The notes under the pieces: model-generated
What the model was told of the DNA's origin: nothing
Database searches by the model: none
Seen by the model: the letters and a program-made list of their open reading frames with translations, nothing else
Source of the DNA: Cellulosimicrobium cellulans
GTDB taxonomy: Bacteria > Actinomycetota > Actinomycetes > Actinomycetales > Cellulomonadaceae
Direction of reading: 5' to 3'
Assembly (NCBI RefSeq): GCF_016907755.1
Contig: NZ_JAFBCN010000001.1
Location: forward strand, 1,984,001-2,048,000
Length of the DNA stretch: 64,000 nt
Program-made: the position numbers and the translations under genes
In this document: piece by piece, positions 47,371 to 56,803 of the stretch
Layout: the number at the start of each line of letters is the position of its first letter
How positions within the stretch are numbered: position 1 is the stretch's first letter

Positions 47371-48365
47371 CGGCCGACGTCGTCCCGTCGAGCGGGGCCG
47401 ACGGGCTGCGGGTGGGGGTCGTCGGGCTCGGGCTCGTCGGCGGCTCGGTCGCGCGGCTCCTGCACGAGCAGGGTCTCGACGTGACCGCCCACGACGCGAC
47501 GGCGACCACGCGCGCCGCGGCGCGCGCCGCGGGCCTCCGGGTCGTCGGCGACGTGGCCGACGTGTGCGCGGCGGAGCCCGACGTCCTCGTGCTCGCGGTC
47601 CCGCTGCGGGCCATGCGGTCGGTCGCGACCGAGGTCGCGCGGCACGTGCGCGGCGCGACCGTCGTCACCGACGTCGGGAGCGTCAAGGGCGCGGTGCGCG
47701 ACGCCGTCCGGTCGGCCGGCCTCGGGTCGCGCTACGTCGGGGCGCACCCCATGGCGGGCACCGAGCACTCGGGTTTCGAGGCGTCCGACCCGGCGATGCT
47801 CGACGGCGCACGCTGGGCCGTCACGGTCGACGGGACGACGCGGCGCGAGGCGCTCGTGACGGTGCTGCGGCTCGTGACCGGACCGCTCGGCGGGACCGTC
47901 CACGTCCTCACGGACGAGGTCCACGACGAGTCGACGGCGCTCATCAGCCACGTCCCGCACGTCCTCGCCACCGAGCTCCTGGGCGTCGTCGCGGACGCGC
48001 CCGTGCGGGACGTCGCGCTCGGGCTCGCCGCGGGCAGCTTCCGGGACGCGACGCGGGTGGGGCGTACCGACCCGCGGCGCACCGAGGCGATGGTCACCGA
48101 CAACGCCGCCTGGGTGGCGTCCGCGCTGCGGGTGGTCGTGCGCGACCTCGAGCAGCTCGTCGCGGCGCTGGAGTCGAACGCGCCGGTGGGGGAGTTCTTC
48201 GACCGGCCCGAGCCGGTCCGCGGTCCGGTCCGCGCGCCCGGCAGCGGGGAGCGGCTGCGGGTCGACCTCGACGAGGCGGGGGACTGGCGCACGGCGCTGA
48301 GCGACGCCGGCGCCCGGGGCGCGGTCGTCGTGAGCGTCGAGGACGGCACGGTCGTCCTCGGTTGA
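47367..48365 (+). CDS. tyrA: Prephenate dehydrogenase
   Basis: 332 residues. NAD(P)-dependent oxidative decarboxylation of prephenate to 4-hydroxyphenylpyruvate for tyrosine. A Rossmann domain with GVVGLGLVGGSVARLL, substrate-site residues in VTDVGSVKG and GAHPMAGTEHSGFEASDP, the SHVPHVLATELL helix and the LAAGSFRDATRVGRTDP block. GTG 47367 overlaps the pheA stop. A C-terminal extension of about 60 residues after NAPVGEFF has no catalytic motif. It faces a small minus-strand gene 5 nt after its stop. Confidence 0.93.
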   Translation: MTADVVPSSGADGLRVGVVGLGLVGGSVARLLHEQGLDVTAHDATATTRAAARAAGLRVVGDVADVCAAEPDVLVLAVPLRAMRSVATEVARHVRGATVVTDVGSVKGAVRDAVRSAGLGSRYVGAHPMAGTEHSGFEASDPAMLDGARWAVTVDGTTRREALVTVLRLVTGPLGGTVHVLTDEVHDESTALISHVPHVLATELLGVVADAPVRDVALGLAAGSFRDATRVGRTDPRRTEAMVTDNAAWVASALRVVVRDLEQLVAALESNAPVGEFFDRPEPVRGPVRAPGSGERLRVDLDEAGDWRTALSDAGARGAVVVSVEDGTVVLG

Positions 48366-48370
48366 CGCCG

Positions 48371-48673
48371 CTATCTCGGTGACGCGGGTCGCCGCGGGGG
48401 GCGCGGCGGTACCGGCTTGCCCGCCACGATCGCGTCGAGCGGGACCACCACGAGGGGCGGGACGTCGTCGTGCACGCCGTGACCGCGGTGCGGCGGGGCG
48501 GCGCTCCCGCCCGCGTCCTCGCGCAGGACCAGCTCCGTCGGGGTGGTCCGGACGACCACGCCGATCACGTCCGTGAGCGGCGTGCCCGCCGCGGTGGCCT
48601 CGTCCGGAGCGAGGCGACGGCGCACCACCACCCGCGTGCCGGGGGCCCACGTCGTCCAGGGCGCGTCGGGCAC
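48371..48673 (-). CDS. Small SH3-like domain protein next to fdxA
   Basis: 100 residues. A single SH3-like beta fold is suggested by [39 protein letters not shown] and [21 protein letters not shown]. In other actinobacteria a similar segment forms the N-terminus of a GNAT acetyltransferase encoded divergently from ferredoxin; here only that module exists. The start is GTG 48673. Function unknown. Confidence 0.6.
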   Translation of the reverse strand: MPDAPWTTWAPGTRVVVRRRLAPDEATAAGTPLTDVIGVVVRTTPTELVLREDAGGSAAPPHRGHGVHDDVPPLVVVPLDAIVAGKPVPPRPPRRPASPR

Positions 48674-48827
48674 GGCAGCGCTCCTCGGGTCTGTGACGTT
48701 CGTCCACGGGCTGGTCAGGGAGGGTCGGGCACGGCCCGACCTGAGCGATACTAGTCCTGCGTCTCCCTGTCGTGACCTCGCCCCTCGCCGGGTCGGGGTC
48801 CGGACGAATCCAGAAAGGTACTCGGTC

Positions 48828-49145
48828 GTGACTTACGTGATCGCTCAGCCGTGCGTGGACGTCAAGGACAAGGCGTGCATCGAGGAGTGTCCTGTCGACT
48901 GCATCTACGAGGGCAAGCGGTCGCTGTACATCCACCCCGACGAGTGCGTGGACTGCGGCGCCTGCGAGCCGGTCTGCCCGGTCGAGGCGATCTACTACGA
49001 GGACGACGTGCCGACGGAGTGGAGCGACTACTACCGCGCCAACGTCGAGTTCTTCGACGACCTCGGCTCGCCCGGCGGCGCCGCGAAGATGGGTCTCATC
49101 GAGAAGGACGACCCGATGATCGCCGCCCTGCCGCCGCAGGCCTGA
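48828..49145 (+). CDS. fdxA: 7Fe ferredoxin (FdxA/FdxC type)
   Basis: 105 residues. A seven-iron ferredoxin with a 3Fe-4S/4Fe-4S cysteine pattern: C9, C17 and C21 in [17 protein letters not shown], and [12 protein letters not shown] for the second cluster. The 3Fe site has the typical CxxxxxxxC spacing. It carries electrons, for instance to cytochrome P450s or reductases. GTG 48828 follows AAAGG. It lies just upstream of dapC in the order common to actinobacteria (fdxA-dapC). Confidence 0.95.
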   Translation: MTYVIAQPCVDVKDKACIEECPVDCIYEGKRSLYIHPDECVDCGACEPVCPVEAIYYEDDVPTEWSDYYRANVEFFDDLGSPGGAAKMGLIEKDDPMIAALPPQA

Positions 49146-49159
49146 GCGCTCCGCGGCAC

Positions 49160-50302
49160 GTGGGCCTCGCCGACCTCTCCGGTCTCGCCTATCCCTGGGA
49201 CACGCTGACCCCGTACGCGGAGCGCGCCCGCGCGCACCCGCGGGGCGTCGTGGACCTCTCCATCGGGACGCCCGTCGACCCGACGCCGGCCGTCGTGCGC
49301 GACGCGCTCGCCGCGGCCTCGGACGCGCACGGCTACCCGACGACGCACGGGACCCCCGCGCTGCGCGACGCGGTCGCCTCCTGGTTCGCGCGCCGGCGCG
49401 CCGTGCCCGGGCTCGACCCCGACGCGGTGCTGCCCACGGTCGGCAGCAAGGAGCTCGTCGGGCTCCTGCCCGCGCTCCTGCGCCTCGGGCCGGGGGACGT
49501 CGTCGTGCACCCGCGCACGGCCTACCCCACGTACGACGTGGGCGCGCGCCTCGCCGGCGCGACGCCGCTCGCGACCGACGACGTCGACGAGTGGGCGGGC
49601 AGGGCGGACGTGCGCCTCGTCTGGGTCAACTCCCCGAGCAACCCGACCGGGCAGGTGCTCGACGCCGCCCACCTCGCGCGCGTCGTCGCGGCGGCCCGCG
49701 AGATCGGCGCGCTCGTCGCGAGCGACGAGTGCTACGCCGAGCTGGCCTGGGCCGAGCCGTACGCGTCGCAGGGCGTGCCGAGCCTGCTCGACCCGGCCGT
49801 CTCCGGCGGGTCCCACGAGGGGCTGCTCGTCACCTACTCGCTCTCGAAGCAGTCGAGCATGGCCGGCTACCGCGCCGCGTTCGTCGCCGGCGACCCGGCC
49901 CTCGTCGCGGACCTGCTCGCGACGCGCAAGCACCTCGGCATGATCGTGCCCGCGCCCGTGCAGGCGGCGATGGTCGCCGCCCTCTCCGACGACGAGCACG
50001 TCGCCGCGCAGCGCGCCGTGTACGCGCGCCGCCGTGAGGTGCTCGTCGCGGCCCTCGGCGACGCGGGGCTGCAGGTCGACCACTCCGAGGCGGGCCTCTA
50101 CCTGTGGTCGAGGCCGGCAGGGGACCACGGCGGCGACTGCTGGCGGACCGTGTCCGACCTCGCCGACCTCGGCATACTGGTGGGGCCCGGGGCGTTCTAC
50201 GGACCGGAGGGGGCGGGGCACGTGAGGGTCGCGCTCACCGCGACCGACGAGCGCGTCCACGAGGCCGCCGCTCGACTCTCCGGAGCCTCATCGCTGACGT
50301 GA
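49160..50302 (+). CDS. dapC: Succinyldiaminopimelate transaminase
   Basis: 380 residues. A fold-type I PLP aminotransferase acting in the succinylase branch of diaminopimelate/lysine synthesis. Seen: DLSIGTPVDPTP, the YPTTHGTPALRDAVASW substrate loop, NSPSNPTGQVL, SDECYAELAW, and the PLP-lysine in SLSKQSSMAGYR (about residue 230). GTG 49160 is 14 nt after fdxA. Assignment to DapC rests on the actinobacterial fdxA-dapC order and on dapD and dapE 3 kb away. Confidence 0.88.
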   Translation: MGLADLSGLAYPWDTLTPYAERARAHPRGVVDLSIGTPVDPTPAVVRDALAAASDAHGYPTTHGTPALRDAVASWFARRRAVPGLDPDAVLPTVGSKELVGLLPALLRLGPGDVVVHPRTAYPTYDVGARLAGATPLATDDVDEWAGRADVRLVWVNSPSNPTGQVLDAAHLARVVAAAREIGALVASDECYAELAWAEPYASQGVPSLLDPAVSGGSHEGLLVTYSLSKQSSMAGYRAAFVAGDPALVADLLATRKHLGMIVPAPVQAAMVAALSDDEHVAAQRAVYARRREVLVAALGDAGLQVDHSEAGLYLWSRPAGDHGGDCWRTVSDLADLGILVGPGAFYGPEGAGHVRVALTATDERVHEAAARLSGASSLT

Positions 50303-50343
50303 CCTGCCTCACAGAGGTGTGGTGTTCTCGTGACGGTTCAGGA

Positions 50344-50374
50344 TTGGTCACGTGCGGGTGAAGCGGGGTACGGT
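50344..50374 (+). promoter_or_regulatory. Putative gltA promoter
   Basis: TTGGTC (50344-50349) and TACGGT (50369-50374) with a 19-nt spacer, about 43 nt before the citrate synthase ATG. Confidence 0.45.
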
Positions 50375-50416
50375 CGACCGCGCGGCAACGGCGCGAGCAG
50401 CAGCAGGAAGGGAACC

Positions 50417-51715
<1,299 letters not shown>

Positions 51716-51728
51716 CACCCGCTCCTCC

Positions 51729-51769
51729 GGACGCCGCGTCGCTCACCCTCGGTGAGCGCCGCGGCGTCC
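51729..51769. terminator. gltA terminator
   Basis: A 19-bp stem (ggacgccgcg-t-cgctcacc and complement, one mismatch) with a CTC loop, between convergent genes. Confidence 0.8.
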
Positions 51770-51790
51770 GTCGTCTCCGGTAGCCGCCGG

Positions 51791-52768
51791 TCAGGCCTCG
51801 TCGGGGACGGCGACGTGGACGCGGACGAGGCCCGCGTCGAGCGGGGCGAGCTCGTCGGGGTCGAGCGGGCTCCACGTCGAGTCCTCGCGGGACCAGCGGC
51901 GGTCCCCGACCTCGACGGCGACGACGTTCGTCGCGTCCGCGGTGGCGACCGCCCACTGCGCGACGGCCCAGGCCGCACGGTCGAGGCCGCCGTCCTCGCC
52001 CGCGGTGGGCAGCCCGGAGGCGTCGACCTGGAGGGTGCTCCCGTCGCCGCCGTCGAAGGGCTCGACGCGGGCGCCGTCGCCGAGGTCGCGGGCGAGGCGG
52101 TCCTGGAACGGCTGCGTGGCGGCGCCGTCGGTGGGGACCTCGGCCGCCGCGACGGGGGCGAGGTCGCACGTGAGCGAGGCGGGCGACCAGCCCGTGAGCG
52201 CGGACGCCCAGGCGCGCGACCGGGGCTCGTGCTGCGCGTACGCGTCGGGGAACGCGGACCGCTGGACGGTCTGCGCGGCGACGGTGACCTCCATCGCCTC
52301 GTAGCCCTCGACCGTCTCGAGCACGTCGTAGAACGCGTTGGCCGAGTAGACGGGGTCCATGATCTGCTCGACGCTGCCCCAGCCCTGGGACGGGCGCTGC
52401 TGGAACAGGCCGACGGAGTCGCGGTCGCCGTAGTCGATGTTGACGAGGCGGGACTCCTGGAGCGCGGTCGCGAGGCCGATCGTCGCGGCGCGGGCGGGGA
52501 GGCCGCGGCGCACGGCCGTGCCCGCGACGAGCGCGGCGTTGTCCGCCTGCGTGACGGAGAGGTACCAGGTCCGGCCGTCGGCCGTGGCCGCGCACCGCTC
52601 GGCGACAGGCGTCTCGTCGTCGAGCCGGTTGAGGGCGACGACGACCCCGCCCACCCCCACCGCGGCCACCGTGACGAGGGTGACCGCGGCGCGGAGCGGG
52701 CGGCGCCGGGGGCGCGCACGACCGACGTCCGGCAGGTCCCGGGGGCGGGGTGCTCGGCTGGTGGTCAT
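51791..52768 (-). CDS. Membrane-anchored lysozyme-like protein
   Basis: 325 residues. An Arg-rich cytoplasmic start, one membrane helix (about 28-46, AAVTLVTVAAVGVGGVVVAL), then an extracytoplasmic part. Residues 70-160 contain IGLATALQESRLVNIDYGDRDSVGLFQQ, RPSQGW and MDPVYSANAFYDVL, a pattern typical of actinobacterial lysozyme-like proteins in which the Glu of QES would be catalytic. The C-terminal half is unconserved and rich in Asp/Ala. It may trim peptidoglycan. ATG 52768 is chosen; longer frames run into GC shadow sequence. It is downstream of dapD on the same strand by 31 nt. Confidence 0.68.
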   Translation of the reverse strand: MTTSRAPRPRDLPDVGRARPRRRPLRAAVTLVTVAAVGVGGVVVALNRLDDETPVAERCAATADGRTWYLSVTQADNAALVAGTAVRRGLPARAATIGLATALQESRLVNIDYGDRDSVGLFQQRPSQGWGSVEQIMDPVYSANAFYDVLETVEGYEAMEVTVAAQTVQRSAFPDAYAQHEPRSRAWASALTGWSPASLTCDLAPVAAAEVPTDGAATQPFQDRLARDLGDGARVEPFDGGDGSTLQVDASGLPTAGEDGGLDRAAWAVAQWAVATADATNVVAVEVGDRRWSREDSTWSPLDPDELAPLDAGLVRVHVAVPDEA

Positions 52769-52799
52769 GCGGGACGCCGTCGTGCTCGTCGGGGGTGCG

Positions 52800-53792
52800 T
52801 CAGTTGGCGTGCAGGGCGGCGTTGAGCTCGACGCCGGCACCCGTGCGGGACACGGCCTCGACGCCACCGGTCAGCGAGTTGCGGCGGAACAGGATGCCCG
52901 AGCGGCCCGAGAGCTCGCGCGCCTTGACGACGAGCGGCCCGCCCGCGGCGTCGGTCTGCCCGACGACGGTCACCTTGGTCCCCGCCGTGACGTACAGGCC
53001 GGACTCGACGACGCAGTCGTCGCCCAGGGGGATGCCCAGGCCGGCGTTGGCGCCGAGGAGCGAGCGCTGCCCGACGGAGATGACCTCGCGGCCGCCCCCC
53101 GACAGGGTGCCCATGATCGAGGCGCCGCCCCCGACGTCGGAGCCGTCGCCGACGACGACGCCCGCGGAGATGCGGCCCTCGACCATCGAGGTGCCGAGCG
53201 TGCCGGCGTTGAAGTTGACGAAGCCCTCGTGCATGACGGTGGTGCCGGGCGCGAGGTGCGCGCCGAGCCGTACGCGGTCGGCGTCGGCGATGCGGACACC
53301 GGCGGGGACGACGTAGTCGACCATGCGGGGGAACTTGTCGACCCCGTGCACGGTGACCTGCTGGCCCGTGGCGCGCAGGCGCAGCCGCGTCTCCTCGAAG
53401 CCGTCGACGGAGCACGCCCCGTGGTCGGTCCAGACGACGTTCGTCAGGACGCCGAAGAGGCCGTCGAGGTTCTGCCCGTGCGGGGCGACCAGGCGGTGGG
53501 AGAGCAGGTGGAGGCGCAGGTACGCGTCGGCGGTGTCGGCCGGGGCGGCGTCGAGCTCGATCTCGGTCCGGACCACGACGACGTCCACGCCGCGGACGTC
53601 GTCGCGCTCGGCGAGCGCGGCGAGCGAGGCGGGGACGGTCGTGTCCGCCGGGGCGCTGCCGAGCGCCGGGGAGGGGTACCAGACGTCGAGGGTCGTGCCG
53701 TCGTCGGTGACGGTCGCCAGGCCGTAGCCCCACGCCGTACGCGGCTCGGACGCGGCCGCCGAGGGGGCGGTCGCGGGGGTCGCAGAAGTCAT
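52800..53792 (-). CDS. dapD: Tetrahydrodipicolinate N-succinyltransferase
   Basis: 330 residues. It transfers succinyl from succinyl-CoA to tetrahydrodipicolinate in diaminopimelate/lysine synthesis. The C-terminal left-handed beta helix is visible as hexapeptide-like turns ([69 protein letters not shown]). [12 protein letters not shown] is the conserved active-site segment of the mycobacterial-type DapD. ATG 53792 is 7 nt after its TAGGGT -10 (leaderless). It is divergent from dapE with only 36 bp between the start codons. Confidence 0.92.
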   Translation of the reverse strand: MTSATPATAPSAAASEPRTAWGYGLATVTDDGTTLDVWYPSPALGSAPADTTVPASLAALAERDDVRGVDVVVVRTEIELDAAPADTADAYLRLHLLSHRLVAPHGQNLDGLFGVLTNVVWTDHGACSVDGFEETRLRLRATGQQVTVHGVDKFPRMVDYVVPAGVRIADADRVRLGAHLAPGTTVMHEGFVNFNAGTLGTSMVEGRISAGVVVGDGSDVGGGASIMGTLSGGGREVISVGQRSLLGANAGLGIPLGDDCVVESGLYVTAGTKVTVVGQTDAAGGPLVVKARELSGRSGILFRRNSLTGGVEAVSRTGAGVELNAALHAN

Positions 53793-53799
53793 GCGCCCC

Positions 53800-53822
53800 A
53801 CCCTATCCGGCGCCGGTAGGGT
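53800..53822. promoter_or_regulatory. Interlocked divergent -10 boxes of dapD and dapE
   Basis: TAGGGT on the minus strand (53805-53800) is 7 nt before the dapD ATG; TAGGGT on the plus strand (53817-53822) is 6 nt before the dapE GTG. The 11 nt between contain CCGGCGCCGG, so the whole 23 bp is almost palindromic. Each promoter's -35 would lie beyond the other's -10. Confidence 0.6.
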
Positions 53823-53828
53823 GCTGGC

Positions 53829-54956
53829 GTGACCTCTCCCACCACCGGCACCACGCCCGTCCTCGACCTGCGTGGCGATCTCGTCGCGCTCTTCCGCGCC
53901 GTGTGCGACACGCCGTCGGTGAGCGGGGACGAGCAGGCGCTCGCCGACGCGGTCGAGACGGCGCTGCGGGCGTACCCGCACCTGGACGTCGTGCGCGACG
54001 GCGACACGGTCGTCGCGCGCACGTCGCTCGGCCGGGAGCGGCGCGTCGTGGTCGCGGGCCACCTGGACACGGTGCCGCTCACGGACCCGCCGAACCTGCC
54101 GACGCGCGTCGTGGGGGAGGGGGCGCACGCCGAGGTCTGGGGCCGGGGGACGGTCGACATGAAGGGCGGGGTCGCCGTCGCGCTGGCGCTCGCGGCCGAG
54201 CTCGACGCCCCGGCGCAGGACGTGACCTGGGTCTTCTACGACAACGAGGAGGTCGCGTCCGACCTCAACGGGCTCGGGCGCCTCGCGCGGAACCGCCCCG
54301 ACCTGCTCGCGGCCGACTTCGCGGTCCTCGGAGAGCCGACGTCCGCCGGTCTCGAGGGCGGGTGCAACGGCACGCTGCGCGTCGACGTGCGTGTCCCGGG
54401 CGTGACGGCCCACTCCGCGCGTGCCTGGACGGGCTCGAACGCGATCCACGCTGCGCACGAGGTGCTCGACCGGCTGGCGGCGTACGTCCCGCAGGAGATC
54501 GAGGTCGACGGCCTCGTGTACCGGGAGGGCATGAACGCGGTGGGGATCCGCGGGGGGATCGCGGGCAACGTGATCCCGGACGAGTGCGTGGTCACGGTGA
54601 ACTTCCGGTTCGCGCCCTCGCGCACGGTCGCCGAGGCGGAGCAGCACGTGCGCGAGCTGCTCGCCGGCTTCGAGGTCGTGCTCACCGACGCCGCCCCGGG
54701 CGCGCGCCCGGGGCTGGACGACCCGCTCGCCGCGGACTTCGCCGCCGCGGTGCTGGGCGTCACGGGCGGTGCGCCCGCGCCGAAGTACGGGTGGACCGAC
54801 GTCGCGCGCTTCGCCGAGCTGGGCGTCCCGGCGGTGAACTTCGGTCCCGGTGACCCCCTGCTCGCGCACAAGGACGACGAGCGCTGCCCCGTCGGGGAGC
54901 TCGCGCTGTGCCGCGACGCGCTGCGTGCGTGGCTCACGGCGGCCCCCGCGGCATAG
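53829..54956 (+). CDS. dapE: Succinyl-diaminopimelate desuccinylase
   Basis: 375 residues. An M20-family di-zinc hydrolase. Metal ligands appear in [28 protein letters not shown] (catalytic Glu-Glu), [14 protein letters not shown] and the late [12 protein letters not shown] dimerisation lid domain sits at about 180-285. It hydrolyses N-succinyl-L,L-DAP, giving L,L-DAP for lysine and peptidoglycan. GTG 53829 appears leaderless. With dapC and dapD this provides three steps of the succinylase pathway within 6 kb. Confidence 0.93.
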   Translation: MTSPTTGTTPVLDLRGDLVALFRAVCDTPSVSGDEQALADAVETALRAYPHLDVVRDGDTVVARTSLGRERRVVVAGHLDTVPLTDPPNLPTRVVGEGAHAEVWGRGTVDMKGGVAVALALAAELDAPAQDVTWVFYDNEEVASDLNGLGRLARNRPDLLAADFAVLGEPTSAGLEGGCNGTLRVDVRVPGVTAHSARAWTGSNAIHAAHEVLDRLAAYVPQEIEVDGLVYREGMNAVGIRGGIAGNVIPDECVVTVNFRFAPSRTVAEAEQHVRELLAGFEVVLTDAAPGARPGLDDPLAADFAAAVLGVTGGAPAPKYGWTDVARFAELGVPAVNFGPGDPLLAHKDDERCPVGELALCRDALRAWLTAAPAA

Positions 54957-54959
54957 GCT
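54954..54959 (+). promoter_or_regulatory. -10 box (leaderless) of LOG-family gene
   Basis: TAGGCT overlaps the dapE stop codon and ends 7 nt before ATG 54967. Confidence 0.5.
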
Positions 54960-54966
54960 CGTGACC

Positions 54967-55803
54967 ATGAGCGACACGGTGCGTGACCAGGGTTCCGACG
55001 ACGGCCTGCCGCAGGCCGGGACGGGGTACCGCAAGGGGCCGGTGCTGCTGCGCGGGGACCAGATCCCGCGCCAGACGACCGACCAGCGGCTCCTCGACAC
55101 CGGGGGGAGCGCGGACTGGGTCCACTCGGACCCGTGGCGCGTCATGCGCATCCAGAGCGAGTTCGTCGAGGGATTCGGCGCGCTGGCGGAGGTCGGCCCG
55201 GCCGTGTCGGTGTTCGGGTCGGCGCGGACCAAGCCGGAGCACCCGGACTACGCGCTCGCCGAGGACATCGGCCGCCGCCTCGTCGACGAGGGATTCGCGG
55301 TCATCACGGGCGGGGGCCCGGGCATCATGGAGGCGGCCAACAAGGGCGCGTCCGAGGCGGGCGGGCTGTCGATCGGTCTCGGCATAGAGCTCCCGTTCGA
55401 GCAGGGCATGAACCGGTACGTGAACCTCGGCGTGAACTTCCGCTACTTCTTCGCCCGCAAGACGATGTTCGTCAAGTACGCCCAGGGCTTCGTCGTCCTC
55501 CCGGGCGGGTTCGGGACGTTCGACGAGCTGTTCGAGGCGCTCACCCTGGTCCAGACGCACAAGATCACCGAGTTCCCGGTGGCGCTCGTCGGCACGGACT
55601 ACTGGAGCGGCCTGCTCGAGTGGGCCCGCACGGCGGTCGCGGGACGCGGCATGATCAGCGCGCACGACCTCGACCTCGTCCACCTGTGCGACGATCCCGC
55701 CGAGGCCGTCGAGTACGTGTGCGACCGCGGCGCCGAGCTGCGCGCCGAGGAGCTCGAGGCGACCGAGGAGCTCGCGCGGGCGCAGGCCGGCGACGCGAGC
55801 TGA
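54967..55803 (+). CDS. LOG family (TIGR00730) protein, cytokinin-riboside monophosphate phosphoribohydrolase-like
   Basis: 278 residues. A Rossmann-like lysine-decarboxylase-fold protein with [15 protein letters not shown], the [18 protein letters not shown] motif and [19 protein letters not shown], the LOG signature PGGxGTxxE. LOG enzymes cleave ribose-5'-phosphate from modified or ordinary nucleoside monophosphates. Despite the common label it is not a lysine decarboxylase. The position after dapE equals that of Rv1205 in M. tuberculosis. Confidence 0.88.
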   Translation: MSDTVRDQGSDDGLPQAGTGYRKGPVLLRGDQIPRQTTDQRLLDTGGSADWVHSDPWRVMRIQSEFVEGFGALAEVGPAVSVFGSARTKPEHPDYALAEDIGRRLVDEGFAVITGGGPGIMEAANKGASEAGGLSIGLGIELPFEQGMNRYVNLGVNFRYFFARKTMFVKYAQGFVVLPGGFGTFDELFEALTLVQTHKITEFPVALVGTDYWSGLLEWARTAVAGRGMISAHDLDLVHLCDDPAEAVEYVCDRGAELRAEELEATEELARAQAGDAS

Positions 55804-55816
55804 GGGTCGCGGCGCG

Positions 55817-56803
55817 ATGACCTCACCCGGCCCCGCCGCGCCCGGGGAACCGTCGGGCGGGCACCCCGACGCCCCACCCGAACCGCTGCCTCCCCTCGGG
55901 GTCCCACCTCGCGGCACGTCGCTCGTGCTGCGCGGGCGGGTCCTCGAGCGGCCCGCGGTGATGGCGATCGTCAACCGCACCGACGACTCGTTCTACGCGG
56001 GCGCGCGCCAGCTCGACGACCGGGAGGCTCTCGCCGCGGTCGAGCGTGCGGTCGTCCAGGGCGCCGAGATCCTCGACGTGGGGGGAGTGCGGGCCGGCGT
56101 CGGTCCGGTGGTGACCCCCGACGAGGAGGTCCGTCGCGTCGTGCCGTTCGTGGCGCGGGTGCGCGCGGAGTTCCCCGACCTGCTCGTGAGCGTCGACACG
56201 TGGCGGGCGGAGGTGGCGCACGAGGCGGCGCTCGCGGGCGCCGACCTCATCAACGACACGTGGGCCGGCCACGACCCGCGGCTGGTCGAGGTCGCGGGCG
56301 AGCACGGCGTGGGGGTCGTGTGCTCGCACACGGGCGGCGCGACGCCCCGTACCGACCCGTTCCGCGTCGACTACCCGGCCCGGCCGGGTGCGGCCGACCC
56401 GCGCGACGGCGTCGTCCAGGACGTCGTGACGACCCTCCGCGCGGCGGCGGAGCGGGCCGTCGCGTGCGGGGTCCCGCGGGCGTCGGTCCTCGTCGACCCC
56501 ACGCACGACTTCGGCAAGAACACCTGGCACTCCCTGCACCTCCTGCGTCGGACCGAGGTCGTCGCGGGCCTCGGGTTCCCGCTCCTCATGGCGCTGTCCC
56601 GCAAGGACTTCGTGGGCGAGACGCTCGACCTGCCCGCCGACGAGCGGCTGGAGGGCACCCTCGCCGCGACGGCTGTCGCCGCGTGGCTCGGCGCGCGCGT
56701 CTTTCGCGCGCACGACGTCGCGGCGACCCGGCGCGTCCTGGACCTGGTCGCCGCGGTGCGCGACGAGGTGCCTCCGGCGGCCGCCCTGCGGGGCCTCGCG
56801 TGA
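55817..56803 (+). CDS. Dihydropteroate synthase-like protein (FolP2 type)
   Basis: 328 residues. A pterin-binding TIM barrel: VMAIVNRTDDSFYAGARQL, ILDVGGVRAGVGPVVTPDEEVRRVVPFV, VSVDTWRAEVAHEAALAGADLINDTW, and a C-terminal DPTHDFGKNTWHSLHLLR and SRKDFVGE. True DHPS has DVGGESTRPG at the pterin/pABA site; here it is DVGGVRAG, lacking the STRP residues. This and the LOG-gltransferase context match mycobacterial FolP2, which is reported not to have DHPS activity, so I would not assign folate synthesis. ATG 55817 is 13 nt after the LOG gene. Confidence 0.8.
   Translation: MTSPGPAAPGEPSGGHPDAPPEPLPPLGVPPRGTSLVLRGRVLERPAVMAIVNRTDDSFYAGARQLDDREALAAVERAVVQGAEILDVGGVRAGVGPVVTPDEEVRRVVPFVARVRAEFPDLLVSVDTWRAEVAHEAALAGADLINDTWAGHDPRLVEVAGEHGVGVVCSHTGGATPRTDPFRVDYPARPGAADPRDGVVQDVVTTLRAAAERAVACGVPRASVLVDPTHDFGKNTWHSLHLLRRTEVVAGLGFPLLMALSRKDFVGETLDLPADERLEGTLAATAVAAWLGARVFRAHDVAATRRVLDLVAAVRDEVPPAAALRGLA

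Noticed and set aside
46878-48935. 685-codon antisense frame over pheA and tyrA
   Set aside because: Low-complexity Arg/Asp/His composition, no family features, and opposite to two well-supported enzymes.
54967-55803. Lysine decarboxylase
   Set aside because: The PGGFGTFDE and [13 protein letters not shown] motifs are those of LOG phosphoribohydrolases; the old decarboxylase name is a mis-annotation.
55817-56803. Assignment as canonical folate-pathway FolP1
   Set aside because: The STRP active-site residues are absent and no other folate genes (folB, folK, folE) are adjacent.
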